A stretch of DNA of 64,000 nt from Bedellia somnulentella (GCA_963576735.1 OY755175.1:1814401-1878400), one strand, 5' to 3'. Shown: positions 42,956 to 54,847, numbered from the stretch's first letter. The notes: a model not told the origin generated them from the letters alone. Numbers and translations: made by a program.

Positions 42956-43213
42956 GCCGTGTAGTGCCGGCTCAGAATGTCGCTACCCCTTTCTTCCCAC
43001 GGGTGTCGTAAGAAGCGACTAAGGGTATCGGGGCTTTATATTGGATTTTTTGGCGATGCGGTTGGAGACCCATTACTAAAAACCTTTATTTTTACCATAT
43101 TTTCCCCACTCAACTTCCAAAAGTGGCTGAGGAATTTCTAATTCCTTAGCTCTGGCTACCCCTTCTAGGGAAATATAGCCGTGAGTATATGTATGTATGT
43201 ATGTATGTATGTA
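42956..43213 (+). mobile_element. Family A element, full length with target duplication
   Basis: GCCGTGTAGTGCCGGCTCAG to a (TATG)n tail. TAGATATATAT repeats at 42944-42954 and 43212-43222, an 11-bp target duplication. Confidence 0.92.
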
Positions 43214-43676
43214 GATATATATCGCCTACGATATTCAAATTAAATTAAAAATCTAAATATTTCCGTACATCACGGTCACCCTATCCAGAACGGGGGAGCA
43301 CGCTATACTCCGCACAATGGCCGCTGCGTAATAATAATAATATAATCGCGGCATCGCCACTTGTCATTAATTAAATTTAAAAATTCATTGCTCTAGAGGT
43401 GTTGTTTACGTTCATTTGTTTCGCGACTGCTTTATTCGGATTTCATTCAGTGGTGGTGACTGTTTTTGTTATCAGGACTTTTTGTTTGAATTCTCACATT
43501 CCATTATAACTTTTTTATTTAGTTTATGGTTTTTATACTGTATTCAGAAATCTTTCTACCTCTGTTATCTAAGATTTTTGAGATTAAATAACGTTTTTGA
43601 TTGCTTCTATAATATTTACAATTTAAAATATTAACAATTAAAGATTCAAGTCATTTTGTAATCGGATAGTATCAAA

Positions 43677-43886
43677 GGGTACCCCTTCTAGGGATTTATT
43701 AAAATTCCTAGAACCTTCAGCCACTTTTGAAAGTTAAGTGTAGAGAGGATTGTAAATGAAGGTTGTTGGTGATGGGTCTGCAGCCGCATCGCCTAACAAT
43801 CCAAAGCCCCAAAACGATAAATCGCCTCTTATGACATCCGCGGGATGAAATGTGTTAGTGCTATTCTAAGCTGACACGAGACTACA
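43677..43886 (-). mobile_element. Family A element with inverted 3' end
   Basis: The body is on the minus strand (TTCAGCCACTTTTGAAAGTT to GTGCTATTCTAAGC). The terminal block TACCCCTTCTAGGGATTTAT reads on the plus strand, so the 3' end is flipped relative to the body. Confidence 0.75.
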
Positions 43887-44414
43887 ATACATCACCTTAA
43901 ACAATGCACACTTGCACAAATATCTCTTCATAATAATGTTCATATTCTTTAACCAAATAGGTAAGTATTAACTAAACAGCAAACAACAGTTTCAAATTTC
44001 ATCCCGAAAATCAATAACGTCATACAACACAGGTGTAACAGTAGGTACATACACATAGAGTAAATCCGCTTGCTAACAATAGTGGACTACCCTCACTGAC
44101 AAATATGAAATGCTATTACTCCGAGCTAGTCAGCCATGATTTATAACGCATTATTAAAATTTCGCTCTACCCTCTCTTACGTGTTTTAGTTTTTTTTCGT
44201 CTGTATTGGGTTGGTGAGTTTATTGTTTTGAAGTGAAATTCGTGATGATACTGAAAATTTGATGTATTATATTTTAGTTCGAATACTGAATTGTGACCAC
44301 TTCCTAGTTAAACCGTGTAAAGAATATATAATTTTTACAGACTGTTCTAGCCAACAATCAGAGGCAAAATTTAATCACATAATTTTAGTGTAATATAAAG
44401 TATGAGTACAAGGT

Positions 44415-44937
44415 GCCGTGTAGTGCCGGCTTAAAATGTCACAACCCCTTTCTACCATTGGGTTTCGTAAGAGGCGACTAACGCTTTTATATTATATTAT
44501 ATTATATATATATATATATATTTATTGATATATTAGAAGGCTCTAGTTTAGGTTTTAGTAGTACGTAATAAAAATACAACAAATAACTTAAGGCAATTTT
44601 TGTTATTGGAATAGATAGTAGTACCACTTGGTACTTACCAGTGTATTTGGAGGACGGCGTTTACTGCTGCGACACAGTTTTCTAACTAATGCAGTGGTAT
44701 TCGTGCACATGTTGTTATAAACTATTGTATTATTCCAATAAATATGTTTTTTTTTTTTTTTAAAAACGATATGGGGTTTTTTAAGTTGTTTTTGGGTGAT
44801 GCGGTTGGAGACCCATCACCAACGATATTTTATTTCTACCATCTTGTCCCCTATCAACTTTTGGCTGAGGAGTTTCTAGCTCTGAAGCTCTGGCTACCTC
44901 TTTTTGGGATTTATGGTAGTGAGCATATGTATGTGTA
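44415..44937 (+). mobile_element. Family A element interrupted by a nested insertion
   Basis: The 5' part GCCGTGTAGTGCCGGCTTAA to CTAACG (44483) and the 3' part from AACGATATGGGG (44765) to ATATGTATGTG together give a full copy. The 281-bp insert is listed separately. Confidence 0.82.
44484..44764. mobile_element. Nested insertion of unknown family
   Basis: It begins with an AT microsatellite and ends CCAATAAATATG followed by about fifteen T. AACG occurs at both junctions and may be a short target duplication. The AATAAA next to a homopolymer suggests a retroposed sequence, but no family or coding content is recognised. Confidence 0.5.
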
Positions 44938-45026
44938 ATATTAGTTTAAAAGCTACTCGTGAAGGCTAAATTCTATAAAAACATACTTATATCTCTTTTG
45001 AGATTATATATCATAGCCAGAAAGTC

Positions 45027-45162
45027 CGTAGAGAAAAGAATAAAAGAGCATGAATGAGAAGAATGATGAATGTGACAGAAGCAAGAGAGATTTGCCTGGA
45101 TCGGACAAAGTGCCGACCTGTAATCTCTGCCTACCCCAATGAGAACATCAAGCGTGAGTTTA
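45027..45162 (+). mobile_element. Family B LINE 3' end, diverged
   Basis: AATAAAAGAGCATGAATGAG, GGATCGGACAAAGTGCCGAC, CTGCCTACCCCAATGAGAAC. Confidence 0.75.
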
Positions 45163-45635
45163 AGTTTTACTTTTATATTATTTTGTATGTATGTATAAGA
45201 CATCCCACTGTACTAACATCGATCAATTTCTCCTTGACATCCCCTAAGAGAAACTAAAATATGGCTTAAACTTTAGATTTACGTAAAAAACTTTACGAAC
45301 ATAATAAGGTGCTTCTATAAGTTTGAATCCAACACCTGTTTATTATAACCCAAATGATACACACATGACAAAAAACGTATAGAACGGACAGGAAGTTATA
45401 AAAAGATGTCGGCACAATAAACGGTTTCGATCGCACTATCATTCTGTTTTTGAATTTCATTGGCAGATATACAACCTTTTTATAGTCAATGACGTATAAA
45501 ATTTATGAAAAAATGTGAATGAATTAATAATAAAAATGCAAGATCCTTCACTAGAGGCAGTTGTGAATGGATGCTAACATTAATCAAATTGGTGATATTT
45601 TTTTAAAAGGGGTAGCCACAGGTATTCAGAATAAC

Positions 45636-45752
45636 AGAGTGTTTTCGTACAAAACGGCAATAGGTTTGCCCCCTCTGTCGGCAACCCACTGACCATGTAA
45701 TGTGACTTCTCTAAATATCAGAAGTATTAGTACCTCTGCAGCACCAGCGGGG
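45636..45752 (+). mobile_element. Family C SINE, degenerate 3' part
   Basis: ACAGAGTGTTTTCGTACAAA, ACGGCAATAGGTTTGCCCCC, TCAGAAGTATTAGTACCTCT. Confidence 0.7.
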
Positions 45753-46270
45753 ATGAGTTACTACTGTTTTCGCCTCCAAGTAATCTATATGCTACAGCTA
45801 ATTAAAAGTATGGGTCTGTCATTAAATGTGTTATAAGTCAAAATCACACTGAAGTTACAACATACTAACTACTTGGGGCAGGCAGAGACTATCGATGGTA
45901 GCCGGAAGCCGAACAACACTCGCTCTATTCCCTAATACGTACGTTTATTATTTTTACCTCTATTGAGACTGCCAGATTTTTAAATATTTTATACCGCGAC
46001 TTGTATGTTTAATCTAACTGATCCGGATCCCAAAACTACTATAATATAACTATATTATAATTTTTAGCCATTTCGTTACGGTTAATGTGCACTTTAGCCG
46101 ACTAAAGATGCAATATAACGCAAACTAACATGATATCGAACTTTAGCTGCTTCTCGAAGATAAACCTAAGTTTAGCCGGCTAATCTTAAGTTTATGTTCG
46201 TTCCTACCTTTAGCCGTAACATATATACTATGCCATAAAACTGTCACATGGAAATATACACCCATAGTTG

Positions 46271-46518
46271 TATAACATACATGCATATACTCACCAGAGT
46301 ATATGTATGTATGTTATACAGAGCTGAGAAATTAGAAATTTCTCAGCCAGTTTTGGAAGTTGAGTGGGGAAAAGATGGTAGAATAAAGGTTGTTGGTGAT
46401 GGGTCTCCAACCGCATCGCCCAAAAATCCTTTAAAAAGCCCCAATACCGTTAGTCCCCTCTTACGTACACCCACCGGAAAAAATGGGGTAGTGCTATTCT
46501 AAGCCGACACTACACAGC
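46271..46518 (-). mobile_element. Family A element with fold-back tail
   Basis: The body from GAGCTGAGAAATTAGAAATT to CCGACACTACACAGC is on the minus strand. Its tail is a 22-bp inverted repeat (46271-46292 and 46297-46318) instead of the normal hairpin block. Confidence 0.82.
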
Positions 46519-48222
46519 TGTATAACGTTCAGTTATAATATAATGTAGAAAGACCAAAAGAGACATAGGTACAAAAAACTATAGAAAACTTTACTCCCAT
46601 CGATTCATCGTCAGTCCGTAACAAAATGTCCTTGTTGTGGGTATCCGAGCACGATGACTCAGCAGTTTTATCGAACGCCTATTGACGAAGACAAGTGGTT
46701 TCTTTGGTGTATTTAATAACAAAGTCTTGGATACTCGGGTTAGTCGTTAAGGAATTCGCTGTCCTCTTTTTATACGATGGCACAACGAAATTGTAATTAG
46801 CTGGATGCTTGGGAGGAATTGTTTTGGTTTAGAAATGGCTTGGCTTCTTGTTTACTAGTCATTTCTATGAAAGAAACATATTTATAATATTTAAAGCCGT
46901 ATTATTAAAGAGAAGCTGGAGTTGGAGATACGTTGACGAGTAGTTATGATTGTACAAAGGATTTGTGGGAGTCTGTTAATATTAAAATTGTAATATTCCT
47001 ACATCGCGGTATGTACATTTTTCTCGAGCTAAGCATAAACACAAATTATAAGTTGATACACAGCAGCGTGTACTGGCCAGTATATTTTACTGTTCCCACA
47101 GATTATTGTGACTGACAACTCGCTAGCACTAAGCTAACACTAAGCTAGTGTGGTAGACGATGGTGAATTAACTTTATTCAGGACCGTGCCCCTGGGTGGG
47201 GACGTATATCGGTTGTGATGATGATGGAATCGTTTTTGGGTGCTGTATAGTGCCAGGATATATTAGCACTAAGTATATTAGTATAAGTTTGGCAGAAGTA
47301 CTCTGTCGAAGAACACACCGTTTAACTTCTGAATCCATTGTCGTACCCACTTTTTACTTGGGCGGTGAATTTACTTGATAAGGGACAGGCTACAATCAGT
47401 TATGTGGGATTTTTCTAAAATAAAGTATAAACCAATAATTATTAACCTCATACTTTAAGTTATTCTCTTTTAATTAAGACATAAAACTATCTCCGCATAA
47501 AACGTCAAAATCCTTTCAACATCCTACGTCCATCTTATCGGTAAAGATTTGTAACTTTAAGTTGCACAAGTATTATGGACTGGCACCACAATTCTATCGA
47601 TTTAAGATTATCCTATTGACTTGGCGACCTCTCCATTGAAAATTGGCTTTATGTCCGAGATGTTCAGCTAAGCCGGGTGACCGACAGGCCAGAAGCCATT
47701 TCGATTTCCGTGAAAAATGGGGCTTTGTGTTGTTTTGTTGGATACGAAATAAAGTTTATATAATTATGTTAATCTGTGAGTTCTTTAAAATGCATTATTC
47801 GTCGCTGAATCGGATCATAAGATTTAATGTGATTTACAATGTAAGAGCGGGGGACGGTGGTCACAATTAAACCTTAGAAGAGGATAAAGTGACCACTGTA
47901 TAATCATCGTATGATGTAATTTTTCTTTATAATGTATAAATAATAAAAAAAATATATTAATAAATTGTCACCAATATAATTGTTTCATTTACGTATTCTG
48001 AGTGACGCGTTTCTCGTGACAAGTGACAATGGAATGGTATAGAAAACTTTTTATACACAAAATCGTCATAGCAACATTTTACACGAATGTTCTTTAATTA
48101 AAGTAAATTAAGCGATCCTAAGACATTTTCCTCGCACAGCTCTAGTAAAGACCTCTGACTAACGCACCGCCTAAACCATAGAATAATCTTATTTTCTTGA
48201 TATACTGGTGATTCAGTGTACA
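46519..48222. other. Non-coding intergenic, no repeat recognised
   Basis: No supported gene. Several short reading frames occur by chance; none has a recognisable motif. Confidence 0.55.
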
Positions 48223-48479
48223 ATACATACATACATACATATACTCACGGCTATAAATAAATCCCTAAAAGGGGTAGCCAGATCTATGGAATCAGAAATT
48301 CCTCAGCCACTTTTGGAAAGTTGCATGGGGAAGAGATGGTAAAATAAAGGTTTTTGGTGATGGGTCTCCAACCGCATCGCCCAAAAATCCCTTAATAGCC
48401 CCAATACCGTTAGTCGTCTCTTACGTACACCCACCGGAAGAAATAGAGTAGTGCTATTCTAAGCCAACACTACACAGCT
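48223..48479 (-). mobile_element. Family A element, full length
   Basis: (TACA)n tail, CTCACGGCTATAAATAAATC, to 5' end GCCAACACTACACAGC. Confidence 0.88.
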
Positions 48480-48507
48480 ACACTGTAAAATATCATACGT
48501 AACTAGA

Positions 48508-48584
48508 TTTAGTCTCAGGGAATCGAAACCGATACCTCAAGACTTAAATTCGAACGCTTAAATTGTTAGACCACTAAATCGTAA
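48508..48584 (-). mobile_element. tRNA-like SINE head, unclassified
   Basis: The minus strand shows CGATTTAGTGGTCTAACA (A-box-like) and GGTTTCGATTCCCTGAGA (B-box-like). No clear body was recognised. Confidence 0.4.
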
Positions 48585-49491
48585 ACTTTTAAGACAATCT
48601 CAATAATTGTACATTAATAAGTATGATTTGAAAGTCCTAAATGAAAATGTTTAAAGTCTCAATAAAATTTACTCTTACATACATCTATTGTTAATAGAGT
48701 TGAGTAATCTTATAATAGTCTTTGTTGGATCACTATTGTTTCAACTACATATAACCTCTAGTAACATTTCTACGACAGAACCAGTTATTTGAAATGGGTC
48801 ATATTTTACAGTTCAAAGTCCTTTGCACCTTAGTTTTAAGTAAACTGAACAACAATGCGTCCATAGTCTCTATTCGCTTGCATAGAATAATAATAAACTG
48901 TTATTTTGTTAAAAGTATAATATATATGTTGTAATATTTCAATAACCGCACAGACTTAAAGAAAGTTACATAATAATGTCTCGTACGCCCGTACAATATT
49001 TAAAATCGAGGCGGCCACGGCGCGGGGTTCTCATCGATCCGCGCCATTGTAGTCGGCCGCCATTGTGCGCGCGTTTTGAACGTGGAATTGTCATTCGAAT
49101 TCAAATATAACTGGGGTTATCATACGAAATGTTTAAATTTAGCACACGTTTTGTCTAACTGAAGGTTTATTGTTTTAAACTATAATAGTTGCTATGAGGT
49201 GTTGTAATAGATTATTATTGTAAAAGGTCATATTGTAATTAACGGAGACAATGGCTGACAGTTGGAGTAAAGGCAAAGTAATGTCAGAAAAAATAATTTT
49301 ACAGAATGTATTTCATTCGACTGTTATATTTAGTTATGATGTTAAATGAACAACAAAACACTCCGTAGTTTCATCAAAGTGCACCTCCGATTTAACTTCA
49401 GATGTATCACGTAAGGGTTCCTTCTTGTCCATTACTGTACTGGAGTTAATACTTAGCCTAAGATCTGTATAAAATATAAAAAAATATTACT
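48585..49491. other. Non-coding with a CpG-rich patch
   Basis: AT-rich except 49005-49085, which is strongly CpG-rich and carries two CCATTGT words 16 bp apart (49044, 49060). It could be an enhancer or a promoter of an unseen transcript. Confidence 0.5.
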
Positions 49492-49640
49492 GCTGTGTGG
49501 TGTGAGCTTGGAATAGCACTACCCCATTTCTTCCGGTGGGTGTTCAAAAGTGGCTGAGGAATTTCTTTTTCCTTAGCTCTGGCTACCCCTTCTAGGGATT
49601 TATAGCCGTGAGTATATGTATGTATGTACCTATGTATGTA
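49492..49640 (+). mobile_element. Family A element with large internal deletion
   Basis: TGCTGTGTGGTGTGAGCTTG runs to CCGGTGGGTGT, then jumps to TCAAAAGTGGCTGAGGAA, losing about 100 bp. (TATG) tail present. Confidence 0.83.
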
Positions 49641-49894
49641 TTTATTAAAAAAATGTCCTATTGATTCTAAGATATTGATTTAGGTATAATTAGCCATCCG
49701 AAAGAATCACAATGATTGAAAATAAAGTTATAAAATACAAAAAGTAACACAAAAATATGTATTACTAAATAAATAAAATTACGTAAAATTTATACACCTT
49801 GTATGAAATGGTAACAATTTCCATGACCCAGTTTTTACATAGAAAATATGAATCGTTATCTGGAAGAGATCATAGTTGGCAAATTTACATGCTT

Positions 49895-49946
49895 ATACCC
49901 ACTACTCCATTAGTTTCCACTGGGGTAGGTAGAGACAATTTTCATA
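49895..49946 (-). mobile_element. Family B LINE extreme 3' end, degenerate
   Basis: TACCCACTACTCCATTAGTT then CCACTGGGGTAGGTAGAGAC. Confidence 0.55.
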
Positions 49947-50102
49947 ACTGTCTGACTATTGAATATAACTAGGGTAGAATACTGCCCAGAATTAACAGAA
50001 AACCTACATTCTACAACCTATCCGTGAGTCACCAAATTACAAGTTCTGGAAATATAAGCTGCAATTAATACAAACTCGATAGTATTAAATTAAATATATA
50101 TA

Positions 50103-50190
50103 CGTACATACATATTCTCACGCCGTTAGTTCCCATTGGGGTAGGCAGAGACTATCGATCGCCACTTTGTACGATCCTGGCAAACCTCTC
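50103..50190 (-). mobile_element. Family B LINE 3' end with 13-bp target duplication
   Basis: Only 88 bp long: CATATTCTCACGCCGTTAGT to GATCCTGGCAAACCTCTC. TTAAATATATATA repeats at 50090-50102 and 50191-50203. Confidence 0.88.
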
Positions 50191-50528
50191 TTAAATATAT
50201 ATATTGGTTTATTAACAAGAAGATAAAAAAATAAAATTCAAATGTTACGAAATAGATTACTTATAAATGCGGCTATATTCGTAGACGATTTTTTTCACAT
50301 ACATAAATTAATATATCAATTTAGTTCTAAAGGACAATGGTAAGCAGAATACAATTAATAATACATAAACGTTTCGATGAAAAACTTTATTAGCTTAAGA
50401 AATGTTGACGATCTTGGTATTCCACTTGTCTTCTCTATAGTAATGTGTGATCAACTCGTGAAGGTTGTCAATGACATAAAATATCTTGATAAAAACATGA
50501 CTGCTTCTTAGTTTTTCGTTGTTCGTAG

Positions 50529-50776
50529 GCCGTGTAGTGTCGGCTTAGAATAGCACTTCCCCTATTTCTACCGATGGGTGTACGTAAATGGCGACTAACG
50601 GTATTGGGGCTTTTAAGGGATTTTTGGGCGATGCGGTTGGAGACCCATCACCAACAACCTTTACTTTACCATCTTTTCCCCACTCAATTTTCCAAAAGTG
50701 GCTGAGTAATTTCTAATTCCTTTGCTCTGGCTACCCCTTCTAGGGATTTATAGCCGTGAGTATGTGTACGTATGTA
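50529..50776 (+). mobile_element. Family A element, full length
   Basis: GCCGTGTAGTGTCGGCTTAG to GAGTATGTGTACGTATGTA. Confidence 0.88.
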
Positions 50777-50799
50777 GTTTGTCACAATAATTAAACTTT

Positions 50800-50992
50800 G
50801 CCGTGTAGTGGTGGCTTAGAATCTCACTACCCTTTTCTACTCATCCCCGCGGTTGGACACCCATCACCAAAGATACTTTATTTCTGTCATCTTCTCCCCT
50901 TAACTTTAAAATGTTACTGAGTAGTTTCTAGATCTGACGCTCTGGCTACCCTCTTACTGGATTTATAGCCGTGAGTGTATTTATGTATGTAA
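50800..50992 (+). mobile_element. Family A element, second copy in tandem
   Basis: It starts GCCGTGTAGTGGTGGCTTAG 23 bp after the previous copy, in the same orientation and more diverged. It ends CCGTGAGTGTATTTATGTA. Confidence 0.8.
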
Positions 50993-51658
50993 TTAAATTT
51001 TGTCAGCAAAATTTAAGTATTCTGTACAGTAGGTGACAAGGTATAACTTGATGATAACTATATAATTGGAACCTTTTCTATCACTTTGGGAATATCCAGC
51101 GTAAACTATGTATACCTTCTTTTAAAAGTTATCACAAGCTTTCAGCTTCTCTAGCAAATAAATTAAGCTTCCTTGTTCTTAAAAACAATGTGTTATTACA
51201 ATAGTGTATTACGTTTATTGGGCAACAAAGCGTGCGTCTGGCTGAGTGCGATCGATACACTCGTCTGCCGTCTGAGCTCTGTACACACGTTTTACTCTGT
51301 GACATCGATATGGGATTCTATATTGGGGTTTTCATGGTTTTTGGTAATCATTTGGAATGGTATAACATATGGTATGCTTAAGATGGGTGGATGCCTTTGA
51401 TATTTACGTTAACACCATAGGTTGATCCTCCGAAAAGTATTAATTCTCTCATACAGCTTTAAGAAGATAGTTAGTTCTTAAGTTTTGTTGAAGTTATCAG
51501 TTTAAACGATATTGCTTATCTGAAAAAAAATGTTGTGGTCGGGTTTCTTACGAACCTTAGAAATTTATGTCTTTCAAACTTTGTTTTATGTCAACCCAAC
51601 CCAAAATTGAAATGGCACTAATATAAAACCAATCATATTGTCAAAATATTCTGAATCG

Positions 51659-51901
51659 TGTAGTGCCGGCTTATAATGCGCTACCCCTTTCTACCCACGG
51701 GTGTCGTAAGAGGCGACTAAGGGTATTGGGGCTTTTTATTGGATTTTTGGGCGATGCGATTGGAGACCCATCACCAAAAACCTTTAATTTACCACCTTTT
51801 CCCCATTCAACTTCCAAAAGTGGCTGAGGAATTTATAATTCCTTGGCTCTGGCTACCCCTTCTAGGGAATTATAGCCGTGAGTATATGTATGTATGTGTG
51901 T
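51659..51901 (+). mobile_element. Family A element with exact 13-bp target duplication
   Basis: ATATTCTGAATCG lies at 51646-51658 and again at 51902-51914. These fix the borders of an insertion running from TGTAGTGCCGGCTTATAATG to TATGTATGTGTGT. Variable-length duplications of this size point to LINE-driven retrotransposition. Confidence 0.93.
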
Positions 51902-52190
51902 ATATTCTGAATCGTTTTCTTTGAGGTTTATGCAGCTAAAATTACAAGGGTTTGTGTGCCTCTGCCCAGCCTATACTTTTGAACAATCTTTGCTTGTCAA
52001 ACTGTTTATTTCTGTTTACAATTTAAAATTGAAATGTAATATAGTAACTTCAATTCAATTCGTTAATTATGCTTCCTCTGAACACGTTCACTTGATGAGG
52101 TAAAGCACAGTATTATCAAATTAAAACACATGCACTATAATGCCGTTGTTTTCAATATATTTTTAATAATCTCTAAACTTCTTAATGTTG

Positions 52191-52435
52191 TACATACATA
52201 CATATACTTACTTACTTACTTACTTGAAGGGGTAGCCAGAACTAGGGAATAAAAAATTGCTTAGCCACTTTTAGAAGTGGCGTGGGGAAGAGATACTGAA
52301 ATAAAGGTTGTTGGTGATGGGTCTCCAACCACATCACCCAAAAATCCCTTAAAAGCCCCAATACTGTAAGTCGCCTCTTACGTACACCCACCGGAAGTAA
52401 TGGGGTAGTGCTAATCTAAGCCGACACTACACAGC
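52191..52435 (-). mobile_element. Family A element, full length
   Basis: The tail is (TACA) then (CTTA)n, and the element runs to CCGACACTACACAGC. The hairpin block is shortened by the CTTA expansion. Confidence 0.85.
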
Positions 52436-53530
52436 TTAGCTTAATGCTGTTTGTTCTCTAATTTTGATACATAACCATAAATTTTACTTTAACAAGGATA
52501 ATGCACTTTCATGCGTTTAAAATATATTATAATATAATAGGTACGTGTAAAAAATAACGCTAACAATATATACAAATACTAGTATCTCAGCTATTCAAAA
52601 ATCTACTTTTCCTACCTAGTCTACACAAAAACCAAGAAAAACCTACTCGCAAAAACAACAGCCCCAATCCTCCCTCAAACTAAAAACCTAATACATAACA
52701 CGTCACCCAAGAAAATCCAATAAAAATGATCGCTACCTTTTACCCGCCACACCCAAAACTGAGTGATAGGCTGCGAAATTCCACCCACGTACATAATCAA
52801 ATAACAATACCCTATACAATGGGCACAAAGCAACCCTCAGTCTTCCTATTGTGCTCAACAATGGAGACCACGCCCTCAACAAAAGACGTTTTGTTTCATC
52901 TATAAATTCGCGGCTTGCCATTGGTCGGTTCTCATGACGCGGTAAGCAGCGGCATGATGACCCGACCACCCGTTGTTAAGAATGCACTAAAAAAACTATC
53001 GGTTGATGTTATCTGTAAGGATATAAGATAATGTTTATGCTACCAGTCATTTGGTATAGTCGCTCTCAAATTATGTTGCTCTTGTAGGATTTGTATGAGG
53101 CGGCTCAACCGAACAGTACGGAAACCTGAATAGAATGCCGTAATCAATAGGAAAGATGTTTTATCTTTACATTTTAATGACATATATTTTAAATTGTATG
53201 ACACATTTCTGTAACACAGCAAACATCAATAAAAACTCAATTGCTTACTGTCCACATAATAAGTGTGACTTAACTTTAATTTACTAGATTCAACGATAAT
53301 TTAATATGTATGAAATATGGTACAGCCTCAAAATATTTCGTTATTCACTGTACTCATACAGTATGACCATTTAAAATGATATCAGATGTCTTAATATCGA
53401 TAAACATTCATGTCAGTTACGTATCGACTTGAATACAGGTTGTTCTCAAACTGAATTACATTCACAGTTCGTGTTTCGAGAAAGAGTTCTTTAATTGTAA
53501 TATTTGCTTAATATCGTTTAAATTTATCGA
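52436..53530. other. Repeat-free intergenic block
   Basis: No retroelement. 52620-52990 has a lower AT content and an AACAATGG SOX-type word at 52857. No reading frame supported. Confidence 0.5.
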
Positions 53531-53961
53531 CTTTCCCGAAGGGGTTGGCAGAGGTACGTGACATTGTGACATGATGTTCAGAGTAATCACGTGATCGCCG
53601 TTTTGAATACACTGTCAAATGACAAAGTACAACTTAGCAATGTGAGTTTTTTCACGATGCTTTTCCTCACCCAACATGATAAATTAACCACACATATTAT
53701 AAATTTACAAAAGACACATTGGTGTAGGCCCGCCCCTTGATTATATATCTTTAGCAACCGCGATTGTGTCGCAAATTGCAATATTGTCGCTGTCAAAAGT
53801 GTCAAATCACATACAAATTTATGACATTGACAGCGACAATCGTGGAACTTGCGACACAATCGACAGTCGCAAAAGATACGTAATCAGGGGGCCGACCCGG
53901 GATTAAAAACCTAATCGTCTGCATGATAAGCGGTGTTCTACCCACTGAGCTATAACGGCTG
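53531..53961 (-). mobile_element. Family C SINE interrupted by a MITE
   Basis: CTTTCCCGAAGGGGTTGGCA to head GAGCTATAACGGCTG, with a ~160-bp palindromic insertion at 53733-53891 in the GGCCCGACCC segment. Confidence 0.85.
53733..53891. mobile_element. Palindromic MITE with CCCCYTGATTA termini
   Basis: The left end CCCCTTGATTATATATCTTT pairs with the right end AAAAGATACGTAATCAGGGG. The inner arms ATTGTGTCGCAAATTGCAAT and TTGACAGCGACAATCGTGGA continue the inverted repeat around a short core. It splits a family C SINE at GGCCCGACCC; CCG on both sides may be a 3-bp duplication. Superfamily not assigned. Confidence 0.82.
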
Positions 53962-54120
53962 CTGGTTTTGTAAACTGGTTTATATTATAAGTGCTATTTA
54001 CTGATGAAGTTACCTTACTGTTAGCGATATATAAATCGTTTGCTGCACTTGTTATGTTGATTACCAATGTTGTAAAGCAGCTATTTTTTACTACTATCAG
54101 CTTTACTTCTCTTTCTTAAA

Positions 54121-54311
54121 CTGTACTAAGTCATGTGACAGTGTAATCGTACAAAAACGGCGATAGACCTACCCCTAATCACGTGAGTACTCTGTCCAAG
54201 CAAAACGTGGTTACTCTGCTGAGCATCAGGTGCCAATGTCACGTGATGTTCAGAAGTATAAGTATCTCTGCCAACCCTTCCAGGGAAATACGGCGTGAAC
54301 GTTTGAGTTTC
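54121..54311 (+). mobile_element. Family C SINE, 3' half
   Basis: CTGTACTAAGTCATGTGACA to GGCGTGAACGTTTGAGTTTC. Confidence 0.85.
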
Positions 54312-54633
54312 ACTTTAATATTTTTAATATTGTTGTACCTATATAAGGATGGTACTTACATCACCCTGTACATGAGTGCAACTATCGAATGTAAGAGTGG
54401 GTGTTCTGTCGGTCGGTTTATTCTTTGACGGTCTGCTTAAAATTGACAGCTCCAATATAAATATAAAGATTTAATCCGTGGGCCCGGGTTTGGATTCCAG
54501 TCACATACAATTCATTGTAGCGGCACAAAACAAAGCATGGCTGAGAAAGTTCCGACGTAATACACGTGGTAGGTATTTTGAGGGAATCCTGTATATTATA
54601 TTTCTAACATGATTGTTGAAGTTACATCAATTT

Positions 54634-54847
54634 ATACATACATATACTCACGTCAATAAATCCCTAGAAAGGTAAGCCAGAGCTTCAAAATAAAAAAAAA
54701 AAAACCTCAGCCACTTTTGCAGGTTGTGTAGGGATAAGATTCTAAAAAAAGCTTCTTGTTGATGGGTCTCCAACCTCATCGCCTAAAAATCACTTTGAAA
54801 TCCCCAATACCCTTAGTCGCCTCTTACGAACACCCACGGGCAGAAAT
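54634..54847 (-). mobile_element. Family A element lacking the 5' end
   Basis: CATATACTCACGTCAATAAA to ACGAACACCCACGGGCAG. Confidence 0.8.

Noticed and set aside
46248..46502. 84-codon frame with repetitive character
   Set aside because: It is the translation of a family A element; the same peptide pieces recur wherever family A occurs.
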